A DNA stretch of 64,000 nt from Diprion similis. Its lineage: Eukaryota > Arthropoda > Insecta > Hymenoptera > Diprionidae. The notes under the pieces were generated by a model. That model searched no databases, was not told the DNA's origin, and saw only the letters and a list, made by a program, of their open reading frames with translations. The translations under genes and the position numbers were made by a program. The stretch covers positions 8,122,001-8,186,000 of the forward strand of contig NC_060112.1 in the NCBI RefSeq assembly GCF_021155765.1. Reading direction: 5' to 3'. Below, piece after piece: positions 47,365 to 59,600 of the stretch. Position 1 is the stretch's first letter, and each line of letters starts with the position of its first letter.

Positions 47365-49352
47365 ATGGAGGATTATTAACTAATTAGGGCTTGAGGACGG
47401 AGGGGGTTACGGGAAGGAGAGGGGGGGTGTAAAGGCTGGAAAAATACGGGATTATCGTTTATTCTTATTATTTCTTCTTATTCATTTTTTTAAGAACAAT
47501 GCACAAATGAATAAGTTTCAGCTTAAATAGCTGGAAAAAGGACTGAACGTGTTAAATTGTTCATGATTAATTCGGTTAAAAGCTTTCATGGTTGGTCCGT
47601 AACTTAATCACACGTGAATTCCCTCAAAGCAGAATTAGTGTTTTTTTGGATGATGATTGTTTTGTTGGATTGATAGAAACCTTGAGATATTTACTTCGTA
47701 TATACAAATTTCGCGTTGTAAATTATGAAGGATTGTTAGTTGATATTATTTGTTAAAGTTAGGTATTTGTTGAACGAGGATAAATTTGGGGTTCTTGATC
47801 ATCGATTAATTTCGCAAGATTTTGGTGCTTCCCAAATTCCCAATTAATAAAACATTTGGTCTGAAGAAGGCAGGAGTTTAAAAGTAACAAAAAATCTGAC
47901 ATGCAGGAATTGGAACCTTTGAGTTATTTGAATTCTCTGAGATTTCCTAGCTACCAGCACAGAAATTGATTTTTAAAATTAGTGCAATTTTTAAGCTCAT
48001 TAAGAATTGAGTTTTAAATGATGGATTCTGCAACCGGACGAGCTTAAAATTTTTTATATTTTTTACGCACAGCATAAAAGTAGAAATCATTACCGGTAAC
48101 ATGACTGGACACAAAACGTTCATTTCCAAAATTTTGTTAGTTGCCGGAGAATATTCATCACTATTATTCATTTTCTATTGTAACAATAAACTCAAATGAC
48201 ATGAATGTGAACTTGTAATATAGAATATAAGTTATAGCGGATGGTGAGCGATTAATCACTACTTGATCACGTAAAATCGATAAGACACCTTAATTATCAA
48301 TTAATTCACAAATCGATGATATAATTCTACAGTGAACTCTGTTGGGAAATAAACAATTCAAAGTTATTTAGACTGGATCGACTCAACACCATAAAAAGCC
48401 TTGATTAAAGATAAGTTTAAACTTGTACAATTATTATTAAATTCTTGTTATTTGTTATAATTTTTATAACATCCTAGAAATTTATAACCATAATCGCATC
48501 TTATGGCGTTTTTGTTTCACTGTATATAATATGAGTACGAATTAGTGAGTGAATGGCAATAATTTATGCGTGATAATCAATTCGAATAAATAAAGGAAAT
48601 AAGAAAGAACAATGGAATAATACTTGTCATTTTCTTTGCGTGTTATATTTATAATTCGTCACAGTTTAGTTACATCATCGAGAACCGTTATTTTTCCATG
48701 GTCAATTACCTCGCCGGCAAGCAAGCAACTCAAGTTACACTCGGGGTACTTTGATTGCCTATCCACCGGCGAAGCGTAGTTTGCATCGTTAACTTGGCAA
48801 TAATCTGGATTTGAATAGCTTTTGTTAATGGATGATATATATTTGTAAATATTTACTTTGGTAGTTTTGGAAATTATATAAGAAATTTTGGTGGTGTAAA
48901 ATATTTTTCAACCTTCAAATGCTGATGAAAGTAGAAACAATCAGAATCTCGTGATGGTCTGTGTCTTGAAAATTTGAGATTCATCTCTAGAATAATATTC
49001 ATTTTTTTCAGAGAAATTCAAAGATGTCACACTTTGGAAAAAAAGTTGTGTTTCAAGCTAAAGCAACATGTAACCATAAAAACTGTTTGGGTGACATTTC
49101 AATTTTTTTTTTATTTTTAATGAAAGTACGCCAATAAAATTTTGTTTTTCACTAAGTTATAGGCATTTGATGTTTTTGGAAAATGCATGGCCGAAGATTG
49201 GATTTAGATTGAAAAATGAAAAAAATTATGGATGCTATATCGAAACGTGTTTTTTCGACACTTCCTGAGTATTCACCTCATAATGAATCTTGTATGCGGA
49301 AGGATTAAAATTTTTCACATAAGAAATACTTTATTTCATATATTTTTTCTTG

Positions 49353-49410
49353 CGACGGGAGGTGCTAAAATTTCAAAGACGAAAATTCAATTCGAAACAG
49401 CGATAAAATT
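49353..49410 (+). repeat. Three-copy dispersed repeat, copy A
   Basis: The unit begins CGACGG and contains TTCAATTCGAAA followed by GCGATAAAATT. It aligns without gaps to copy C at 57515 over about 58 bases and more loosely to copy B at 55059. All are in the same orientation. Confidence 0.6.
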
Positions 49411-52400
49411 CGGCTCATATACACAGAGTGTAATTAACGACGTTAGTCAAAATTATACGTGTATTTTCAAGATTCAGGAAATTGTGGTTTTACATTTCTG
49501 TCACAATCAAATTTTCTTTGGCATTTTTTCATTGTTTTGATTATGTATGATTGATCTTGCCAAAAAATCGATCAAACAAGTTAGTTTTACTAAAAAACAA
49601 GATCTTCTACGAAACCATTCTCTAAATAAAGGGCTCCAGAGGTTTTCAAAGTTATGAAAAACTTGACATGTAGACATGAAACTTTCAAAATTACACTAAA
49701 TAATTATCGAAATATCCTATACAGAATTAATTGCGAATTCTCTTCAAGTCAAGACTTTCAATTTCGCTTTCGAGTTTTTTTTTCGAAAACCATTTCACAG
49801 ACTTCTGATTGTAATTGACTATATCATGGTCCACGATATCAGATTTAAAGTATTTTCGGATGGATAACTGAGACTTAATAAATTTTTAACATGCAGAGAC
49901 TAGAGATTATATTCACCCATATGAATTTCGTGCACGTTAAATTTACGATCGTTTAACAATTTTTTTATTTTGCACGATAAATACCTTATACTTACTTTTG
50001 CGCTTGGTATTCACTTTCGCATTTTTTTTAGCTGTGATTATAAGGCTATAAGTGCATATAAGAACGTCGACACCGAGGACTAAATTTGATCTGAATACTT
50101 TTTGTCAACCTATAATGACATAGCGTCATCTGTATAACTGTATATATAACAATCTCAACGAATGATTAGGCAAGTAGCTTTAATTAATTTAAACTCCTCT
50201 ACAGGTATCGTTGATCGCAGACAGTCACACTGTGGATGAATGAATGAATGAATCTAAAAATGACAATGATTAAATAAACCTCGTATTATAGATCGATATT
50301 ATTCAGCTGTGATTCTATAATAAGTATATCATTGTACGTGGGTAATCGGAATTAGACTAGCTTACAATTAATTGATTGATTAACCTTTCCTGCTATAGGT
50401 TGCTAATTTAGGTTTGCAAATCTATCTTTGTCGCACCTAAGTCTCACTCCCGTGATTTAACTCATTAATCCAAGTGCCCGCATACTAATTGGTGTCGGAA
50501 AGTAAATCGAGTGCAAAAGTCTTTTCGTTGACAATCACAGTGTGAACAGAATAAGAAAAAAGGTGTTGATATAAAAATTCAATTGTAAGCTGCTAAACGT
50601 GTCAACTGACCAGAAGGATGCCTCTTAAATTCACCATTTCCAATTACTGGGAAGATTACGTAAATACCTTCCGTACCTTCATTGTGTAGTTAAGATCGGC
50701 CAGTTACGTAATCATGTAAAGTGTTTTCTCCGATCTGGGAAGTCGTAATGTATTTTCTAGATGAAAAAAATTAAGCCTCATTATGGTTTTTAAAAATAGT
50801 TCGTAACTACATCAGGTTTTTTTATATTGATTGAATATTTTCTATTTTTTATTTTTGGTCTTTTTGATTTATGCATAACAAATCAAAGACGGTATTTCAC
50901 AGTTTTATGTTATTAAAAGTGGGTATTTAATGCTTTACACAATAAGGCGTTTAGAGTTAATCAAAACTGTGATAATCGTTTTATCTTGCCATTCTACGAT
51001 TGATGATTATCGTTTTATTTCATGCAGTTTTATTCCATGTCCAAGCAATCATTGCGAATGCTTCAGATTGTTCGTTTATATAAATATCAGTAGTCTGTTT
51101 TGAATAATCAAAGAATTGAGTTAAAATCAAGCATTGATTGATTACCGACACTTCCTTATCTATATTTCCATTTACATTATATTACATTATATTATAAAAC
51201 ACGAGATCGTGAAATGACGTGAAATATGAATACAAACAATTTTTGTATATAACGTGGGTTTCCTCGTCAATAAATTTAGCAGAAATGATTTTCCCTCCTC
51301 AAAATACGTGTTTCTAACAAATGATAAATTTGCTCCTTATTACCATGACACATTATCATTTACCCCATAAGTCGACTGAGTCGAATGAACGGAGTAAACA
51401 ATTACAATAAAATCTAATTCATATCTTTTCCGATGGATATGACAATTATGAGGTACAAATGAGCATGACGTTCAAATGAATCTTGTCTCAAACCCATGCT
51501 TACATGTGACTTCGTAACTATCGTTTCGTCATTACATTCGCCGAGTAATTGACTCATGTATCGTAGTATTGACTGATACAAACGAAACTTCTTTATATGG
51601 TCAATAAGCAGAAGTGAATGGTGAAAACTGCCAGCGGGAAACGAATTTATGTAAGTAGGTATGTAAGGCTTAGACGCTCGGATAAGCCAAATCGTCAATC
51701 GGAAAATCAACGATTCGCGTATTTTGCGCTTGGGTAATAGATGTTTTACGTTGTAATAATATTCATAATCGCAGAATATATTATACATATATTCTTTTAT
51801 GATGAAATAGCTGCCAGGCTCATACAACAAGGAACACCTTCAATAAAAATGGAAAATACAAAAATTTCTGAACCACGTATCTAAGTTTATCCGTATAAAA
51901 ATATCAGTCGTACGTTGCGTCGTAAAGACTTTCCACGCCACTTCCCCCGCACAATTGAAATCTTGAATTTTTTCCGACTTCTGAGACATTGACTTTGCAT
52001 AGAGATTTCAATGTGGGATGTTACGATCGGTTTAGGAGTCGGTTACCGAGTTATTTACCTTTAACCTTGACTCAAAATATTCTGGACACAATTTTTTTTT
52101 TTTTCTTCTCAAATTTCAGGATGGCGTGACTTCTTAGTTTTTTTTTCTCAAATTTCGAAGGAATTTTTGCAGCATTTATAAGAAAATAATTATCAACTTA
52201 TCTCGTAATTTCTCATGCTTTGTTGAAAAAAGTTAAGGGAAATTTTTTCAAATTATAAAAATCTGTTGACGAAGTGACGAGAGAAATAATTCATCAGAGC
52301 ACAGATAATAAACAACTGAAGATACTAAAACATTGAGCAATAAATTTTTCTTTCATATTTTACTTTTTTTTTAAGAATTTAGATTGTGCTACATTTTTCA

Positions 52401-52783
52401 ATATATCGTTTAAAACTTCTCGTGTCTTCTGGGTTGTCTTCATTACTCCAAAGGTACAAGGAAACTATTCAATAAAAATAATGAAACTTTATACGATCAA
52501 ATTGTAAAGAAAATATCTTAGATTTCGTAAGTTAGTGTATTTTTTTGTATTTTGCAAAAGGAAAAAAATCCAAAAAGTAAAAAAAAAAAAAAAAAAAACG
52601 AAGAAAATATGACAAAATTGCATTGGTAACACTGATAAAGAACCGGCGTTGAAAAGTAATGATGAAGAACTTATGAATCTTTAATAAAATCGATAAGAGT
52701 AACAATCTGACGGCTGAAACACCTTCTATCCAAATGCGGATCCATCCAAATCAATCCCGAGCAACGAAGAACGTGTTTACGTG

Positions 52784-52790
52784 TATAAAA
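52784..52790 (+). promoter_or_regulatory. TATA box of the PDZ gene
   Basis: TATAAAA lies 396 bases before the start codon of the PDZ gene. ATCAGTAAA about 20-30 bases downstream is an acceptable start-site region. A 5' UTR of about 0.37 kb would result, and it becomes GC-richer as it approaches the ATG. A TATA promoter suits a tissue-specific muscle gene. Confidence 0.4.
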
Positions 52791-53186
52791 TTGTTTATCT
52801 ATATCAGTAAATATATATGCACATTGCAGAGAATCAAGTCCGGCGCCGGGAGTGCATCAGAGCCAAAACAGTACAAAGCGTATGCCAATTTCAAATGAGG
52901 GCAAAAGTAGTTGAGCAACTAGGCAGACGGGGACTGGGTTAGCCCTGTCAAAGTCAACCCAAGAGATGGTCTGCAGTTCACCAAAAGCTCCTGACGTATA
53001 ACAACATTTAGGCCGTGGTTGATAAACGTTAATATCTCTGCGCGAGCTTGCGATTAAAGTTCTATCATTCCGAAATTCTGTACACTTTAAGCAGATCTGA
53101 TTACCATCGATACCGATATCGTTCGACTGATCTACATCGGTATATAGATACACGTAGTACGTGAGATAGTTACTTGTTGAAAGATC

Positions 53187-56100
53187 ATGACCGTCAGCAA
53201 GAAACAAACTGTTGTTGTTAAACTAAAGCGAAGAGACCGCGATCAACCCTGGGGCTTTCGTATAGCTGGCGGTGTTGATTTGGGAACACCTATCATCGTC
53301 ACCCGGGTGAGTTGAAGGTTCTTTCATGCACACTGATCTGATCGAATTTCAAATTTTTTCAACAATTTTTACGGAAATTTTGCTCATTGTACGTAATTGC
53401 ATGCGATAATATTATAAAAATTAGTGTAAAAAAATGAGGAATCCTCATTCGCCAAAGATTTTTATCGCTAAGGGGTATGATCATTCGCAAATATGATAAT
53501 CATTCACGTTCGTAAATACTTTTATATAAAATGCGTGTGTATGTAGGATACAGGATGTACATATGTTCACATACTATATCGTATAAATATAAATGTTATG
53601 TATAATTAGGGTGTTTCAGAAAAAAATGATTTACGATTTTCTACCCTTGCACCATATAAAAGTTATATAAAGTTTATTTTGATAAGGAGAAAGATTTTGT
53701 AAAAAGATGAGCGTTCTACGTTATGTGGAAGATCGCGTTCATTTATTTTTCACATTTTTTCCACCTTTTTTTGAATTAACGAAAAAACACTGCGTAGCAC
53801 TTCAATCATTATTTCTTTCCTGACATTTATGTTCGACTCAAAGATCACGATCCATAACACAAAGATATATCAACCGAGAATCTTATCCTCCTAAATGAAA
53901 AGTTAATATTAAATTATAACTATTTTATGAGATTAAATTAAAGATGAAAAAGTCGTCCGATACATTTCTTAAACATTAACTGGAGACTTGATATTACAAG
54001 TGTGAGTACTTTTTTTGACATAAATTGATACTATGATTGATGTAAGCAATAAAAAAGAATTTTAGTCATGGTACTTCATAAATTTATAAAAATGTATAAA
54101 AGTGAACATAACGTAGATCGCTCACCTTTTGACAGAATCTTACTTTTAACCTAATCAGACTTTTAGATGGTGCCACGATAGAGAATCGCCAATTATTTCT
54201 TACTTATACTTTTTACTTATTATATAGTGTGAATATGCTGGTAGTCAGGCACCATTTTATTTATTCCTTACTTTTTGTTCCTTCAATCAGAAGAATCATG
54301 AAATAAAAATGAGCTTGCGCCAAAGAGAGTTCTAATGCGTAAAATGTAACATTTTAATTATGCGCATGCGGCAACGTTGTTTTACCGCACTGTTTAGAAA
54401 TAAGGCATTTCAGGCTCCTCGGGCTTCGAAAATCGAATTTTCCAAGCAGGTGTTGAAAAAATTAATTTCCGTGATAAAACAACTGCGACTTACCACTGAT
54501 CCATTTACTTTATCAATGGTTAACTTAACTTAGCACTTGTGAGTGTAATGTGCTAGAAATTGATAGCCACTCGCAATTAGCCTAGTGTAAGACGAAAGAA
54601 AGTTCAGTATATCCGTATGAAATCGATGCGATGTGACGATGTAATGATTTGTGACCTTACAAGCCCCAACTACCGTAAAAATAATGGGTCTATCATTTAA
54701 TCCAAGACACACGATTGGAGTTTTGTTTTATGTTGCAGTCGGAGAACGAAGACCTCCTCAAGGGTGACGTGATAAAGAAAATCGACGACTACGACGCCAG
54801 AGACGTGCGTCACGTCGACGCCCAGCATCTCCTCCAAAAGTCTGAATCTGTTAAGCTTGTTGTTGAAAGGTTTGGCCCCAGAGTAAACCACCGTCCAAGT
54901 ACATAATCATTACTAATCTTATCTTTAAATTATTTCAAAACTTTTTTTTTATCACAGCGAATTCCTCCGACTCCTTAATCGTGTATGAGAAATTCGTGAT
55001 GCAGATTTTTACCATTCCTCTACGATTTCGTTTCTTTTCACAAGATAAATTCTTCCCTTCGACAAAAAGTGCTAAGATTCTGAAGACAAAGATCCAATTC
55101 AAAAAAGTAAAATTGATAAATACGTTCCTTTTAAACGATGAGGCCTAGAGAACTAACAATTAAAGGATTTTCATACCTCAATCTACCTACACTACAATAT
55201 ATTCAAATTTGAATATCCGAATCGAAATATATTAATTTAACGTTTGAAAACAATTTACAGAAAACTATTTCGAAAACTTACTGCACTTGTATAGCTACAG
55301 ATATTAGATACGGATTATCTCGTGATAAACTGAGAAGCAAAATTTCACGCAAGAATTCAAAGAAGAATTTCAAAGCAAAAATTTTCTGCCAAAACTTTCC
55401 CTGGATATATATATAAAGTACAAGACGCGCCGTGTTTTGATATAAAGATTCTCAGGGATGGTCGTGTCGCAGTGCCAAGGTGATAAAATTTCGTGACATT
55501 TAATTGCCGAATCGGCTAAACAGACCGCAGCACGTGTCCAGCCTTGTCTTCATATAGCGATTAGTGAAACGTTATTCGGCCCTGAATAAACGAAAAAACT
55601 TTTGGCAAGCTTCGAAGATTCGCGTTAATACGTTTATACTTATATTCGTACTTGTGTCGTATATTCGCGTTGCAAATCGAGTTTGTTAAAAAATAATTCA
55701 ATCAACTTGTCAACCGCAATACGAAGCCACACACATACACACAATTAGGATTTGTAATGTGTATTGATGTGTACCAATTCCAAAAAAAAGAATTTTTTTT
55801 TTAACTGTAAGGGATGTTTTCGGCAAATACTAGGTTTTCAAGTGTGCTGAATCGAAAAATGACTTCCATTCACCTTCATCGCGTACAGTATTCTTGCAAA
55901 ATAAAAGGTGTTTGCATAAAAAAAAGCATAACATTAATGAAGAAACCACCATTTTATTACAATGAACAAAACACTATTTCTTATAAAATGAAATAAATAG
56001 TTTCTTTATAAAATGTATTTAACATTCCGTGTTCATTCTTTTCTCCAATGAAACCTTTTCTTCCTCTCTTTAACACACTTCCGAACATGCTTCCGTTTTC

Positions 56101-56605
56101 CATTGTCCGTTTCCCAGTTTGTATTTATTCTTAAGTCTCTCACACTGATACGTATTAAATAGAAGTAAAAAAAATCCCTTTTGCATAAGATTTTTAAAAT
56201 CAAGAATAGGATACGAGAGTTTCACTCTGAATAAAACTACGAACACGAGTTCAAGAAAAATCCTGCGGTGACGGAACTTTTTTTACTATTTCTCACGGTT
56301 TCAGAGAGTAAAAATCTATAAAAACCAGTATAAAAAATCTGTACAGGCTACCGTGCATGTATGACCATAGAGATTGAAATAAACCGAAACAAATTAATAA
56401 GAGTAAAAACAAAAAAAAAAAAATTGTATTTTGTTTAATTTACTGCAGGACCAAGATACCGCAGCCGACAAAAATATTGCCAAAAAGTCCCGTCCCTCCG
56501 CCCGTCCCACAAGAAGAATGCAACAGCCGGTATTCAAAGGAAGCATTCGATCTGCCCCACGAACACATGGACGAGGTTCGAGCTGAGCGCAATTATCTTT
56601 ACCAG
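53187..56605 (+). CDS. Zasp66-like PDZ-domain protein, first three coding exons (partial)
   Basis: Exons: 53187-53306, 54739-54869, 56449-56605 (136 codons, ends in phase 0 at CAG|GTATAA; later exons not found in the window). Residues 8-83 form a PDZ domain: VVVKLKRRD, the carboxylate-binding loop P21-W-G-F-R25 in QPWGFRIAGG, then GDVIKKIDDYDARDV and SVKLVVER. PWGF loops with this spacing are typical of the ALP/Enigma/Zasp group, which binds alpha-actinin at muscle Z-discs. Exon 3 (PQPTKILPKSPVPPPVPQ, then DLPHEHMDEVRAERNYLYQ) has a proline-rich linker and a conserved-looking helix. The exon 2 donor was set at AG|GTTTGG because only that phase gives this frame. Donors at 54883 or 54899 give other frames, one of which soon stops. 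Confidence 0.72.
53307..54738 (+). other. Intron 1 (within CDS) of the PDZ gene
   Basis: A 1.4 kb AT-rich intron with a GTGAGT donor and TGTTGCAG acceptor. I see no nested feature. Confidence 0.6.
55059..55118 (+). repeat. Three-copy dispersed repeat, copy B
   Basis: Reads CGACAAAAAGTGCTAAGATT, then GAAGACAAAGATCCAATTC. It is the most diverged of the three copies, but shares with copy C a downstream CGTTCCT...GGCCTAG / GGCTTAG extension. It lies in intron 2 of the PDZ gene. Confidence 0.5.
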
Positions 56606-59600
56606 GTATAACTCCATGCAACCTATAAATACACTCTAGGCTTCAATCAAGTATTAGATTACTCAGAGTGATCGGGTTATTCGAACCGCACACTCGACCT
56701 GTATTCGGAACTTTGATGTTTTTTTTTTTTTAACTAAAGTAAATTATGGATTTTTCCTGCAGTTGTTTTTTTTTTTTTTTTTTTTTTAATTTTTTCACTT
56801 CATTGCCGTTAGTAAAAAAAACGAAAAATTATCTAAAATGTAACCGTTGAGACACTTTTCGCTCTTTCCTTGTCGCAAGTTTTTTTTTTTTTTTTTTTTT
56901 TTTTTTCTGAGCAATTGTGGATTTAAAAACAAATGCGTCGTTAAAAGAGTAATGAAGCCAATGCTCGAAATCGCAGATATTAGTGAGTTTGTACTGCAAA
57001 AAAGACCCTTCATTATGCACGAACAAATATATTTATATATTTTTCGATCTCTACACACTTGGTGAATTTTACGATAATCGTTGACATTAAGTAATACAGC
57101 ACGATCGACTTATTCCGAAGTATCACATTTGATACAATAAACATATTTATTAGTGATATAGTAATGTAAGAATCAAAGTTTCATTCGCTTTACACGTAGA
57201 GAAGAGGTTTACTAATTCCAAAGGAAAATACATTTTAAATGTGTTTATTTAATTGGAAAAAAAATATTCTCAAGCAAGAGGTCTAATAAATTTCTGGAAG
57301 CATTTCGAAATATCTACTTTTTGAAACAAAAAAAAAAAATTAATATAAACAATTTCTTTAGCCTTCACATATACACGACTAAAAGTGTAGAAATTTTTTT
57401 TTATTTTAGTTGCACTTCCTGAGAATCTATCTGAAAAAGGATTTCGTATTCGAAAATATCAGCCTTTTTTTTTTAACAATCGAACACGTCAGGTTATTCA
57501 TCCATTTTATTTACCGACGGAAAGTGATAAGAATTCGAAAACAAAGGTTCAATTCGAAAAGGCGATAAAATTGCTCAACGTGTTCCTGGGAAATAATAAG
57601 GCTTAGCTTAGGTTTTAGTTTAGGTTAGATATTTTCAAAACTTTGAAATTTATTCCGTAAAAAGCTTGCCAAAGGTTCGTGGATTGGCCCATATAGACGA
57701 GAGTAGACAGTATGATGTTATTACCGAAACGACGTTCAAATAAGCTTTTGAACCCACGCCCACTTCCGGTTTCAAAATGGCATGCGCCAACTTGGACATT
57801 TTTCTAAATAACTCACCGAACTTTTAACGACATCTTTCTGCCATTGCAATATGTTTTAATACATGTCACGTTCTTGTTCAGATAATACATTACGTAAAAT
57901 ATTTTGGCATAGATCTCTACTGTGACTTTTTCTATGACTTTTGTTATCATCGCCCAAATGGTCAACTTCTGGTTTTGCTTTTTGGCCAAACTACTTGTTA
58001 CATTCACAGTTAATATACTTTTGTGAAAGCAATTAGCACATAATTTTCTCGTTTCAACGACTAGAGGAATATGGAAAAAACGCTGTCGTATTAAGCTGAA
58101 AATTTATTCTTTGTGGCATTATAGTTTTTCAAGCTTTCCCGCAACGTATTAACTGTGCGATTTGTCTCCCCGCGCGGGCGCAAAGTGTGAGTGAATATTT
58201 TCGTTGGCGAGTCTTCATGGCGGAAAGTCCGCCGAGGCAGCGGTTGTTGCTTTCTATTAATAACACTTTTGCACCGAAACTACCATCGCCGCCACTGTAT
58301 ATGACATTTACTTTAGACAGTTTCCGCACCCAGCTGACGCGGATTTGCTCTACGGACACCCACACACGGTATTGCGCGATGCATGCAGATACCTGCTTTA
58401 CTTCTTGCGTAACAAACGCATTGTGATAATTGCCTTGTACCTACAGCGGAATGGCTCGGTTTCAATTTTTCTTAATCTGTTTTTTTTTAATTTTTTAATT
58501 TTTTTTTTCTCGAAATTGGGTGAAGTACGCCTTAAATAAAATTCGGGTTATATTAAGGGTTCGAGAATCTTTAATCTGTAGCTAATCAACTTTAATCAAC
58601 TTGGGTGTAAATTCGTGTCCTCAAATTTTTTTTTTTTTTTTTTTAAGGGAATTTAGCATTATCTACGAATCGATTTCAGAGTGAAACGATAAGTTTTAGA
58701 AGTTTTAAAGAAATTTAAAAGCAGACAACGATTGGCTGTTTTTTCAAATCACTCGACAAGCTTACGCGGGATAAGACACTCACCTATGGCTTACGATACG
58801 TTAGAATACGTATCTGAACATCATTCGCATGCTATTCAAATTTCACAGGATTCATCGGTAGATGGAGAGAAATCTCCTGAATACGGACACTCCAAAAATT
58901 GATCCTGATTTATTACGAAAGAGCAAGTACCCGGTTCCTCACTGACGACATCGCCATTTATACTGGTGGTCAAGTTTTATTTCTCAGTTTCGTCTTTTTC
59001 TACTCTACGACAAAATGTAAATGGCACTTGTGAATAGGGGCCTAAATCGAATTAAGCCCTTCACTAATTCATACCTCAAATTATACCTATCGGGTGGTCC
59101 ATTTTAATTTCTCAATTTAATATCTCATTCTTAGACATAGAAGATGTCGAAGCGATGCAAAAAAATGTGTCTATGTAATAACATATACACATATGTGTAT
59201 GTGTTTCCTTGTACAGGAAAAAGTTTTAAAGAAAATTTGAAGATTTTGAAGAATGGAAGATGATGCTTACGTGAATAAACTTCTGGATCGTGCTATTGCC
59301 GAGTTTTTATACGAATGAGACTTGATTGTTCATAAGAAACAAGTATCGAGGCTATCAGCAAACGGCAGACGACAAGATTGAAAGCAAATTCAAATATTTA
59401 AAAAAAAATTGAATTTTAATTTGAAAGTCTACTTATATAGGAGTCATTACGCGTTTAACCGCACACTTTTTGGGCGAACTTTACATCGATACTTTCAAAT
59501 TTCACGAAAGTTTGCAGATATGTTGTTTTTTGACCGAGAAAATTCTCCGATTTTTTTTTCCAATTTTAGTGTCAATATTGTTGTAGTTTTACGGGGTCTA

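Larger units (their letters stand above)
41912..52780. other. Long region between the ZC2HC1 and PDZ genes
   Basis: About 11 kb between divergent genes. It contains the fold-back element at 43874-44491, one copy of the three-copy repeat (49353), a GAATGAATGAAT run near 50236-50251, a TCTC run near 42548-42561, several A/T homopolymers, and the GC-rich exon-like block at 47164-47364. No protein-coding gene is supported. The listed open frames are AT-biased chance frames. Confidence 0.5.

Noticed and set aside
51414..51830. 138-codon minus-strand frame
   Set aside because: Length alone is unremarkable in this composition. No domain, splice partner or codon pattern is seen.
57598..57630. TTAGG-like words suggesting an interstitial telomere repeat
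   Set aside because: Only a few degenerate words and no regular array.
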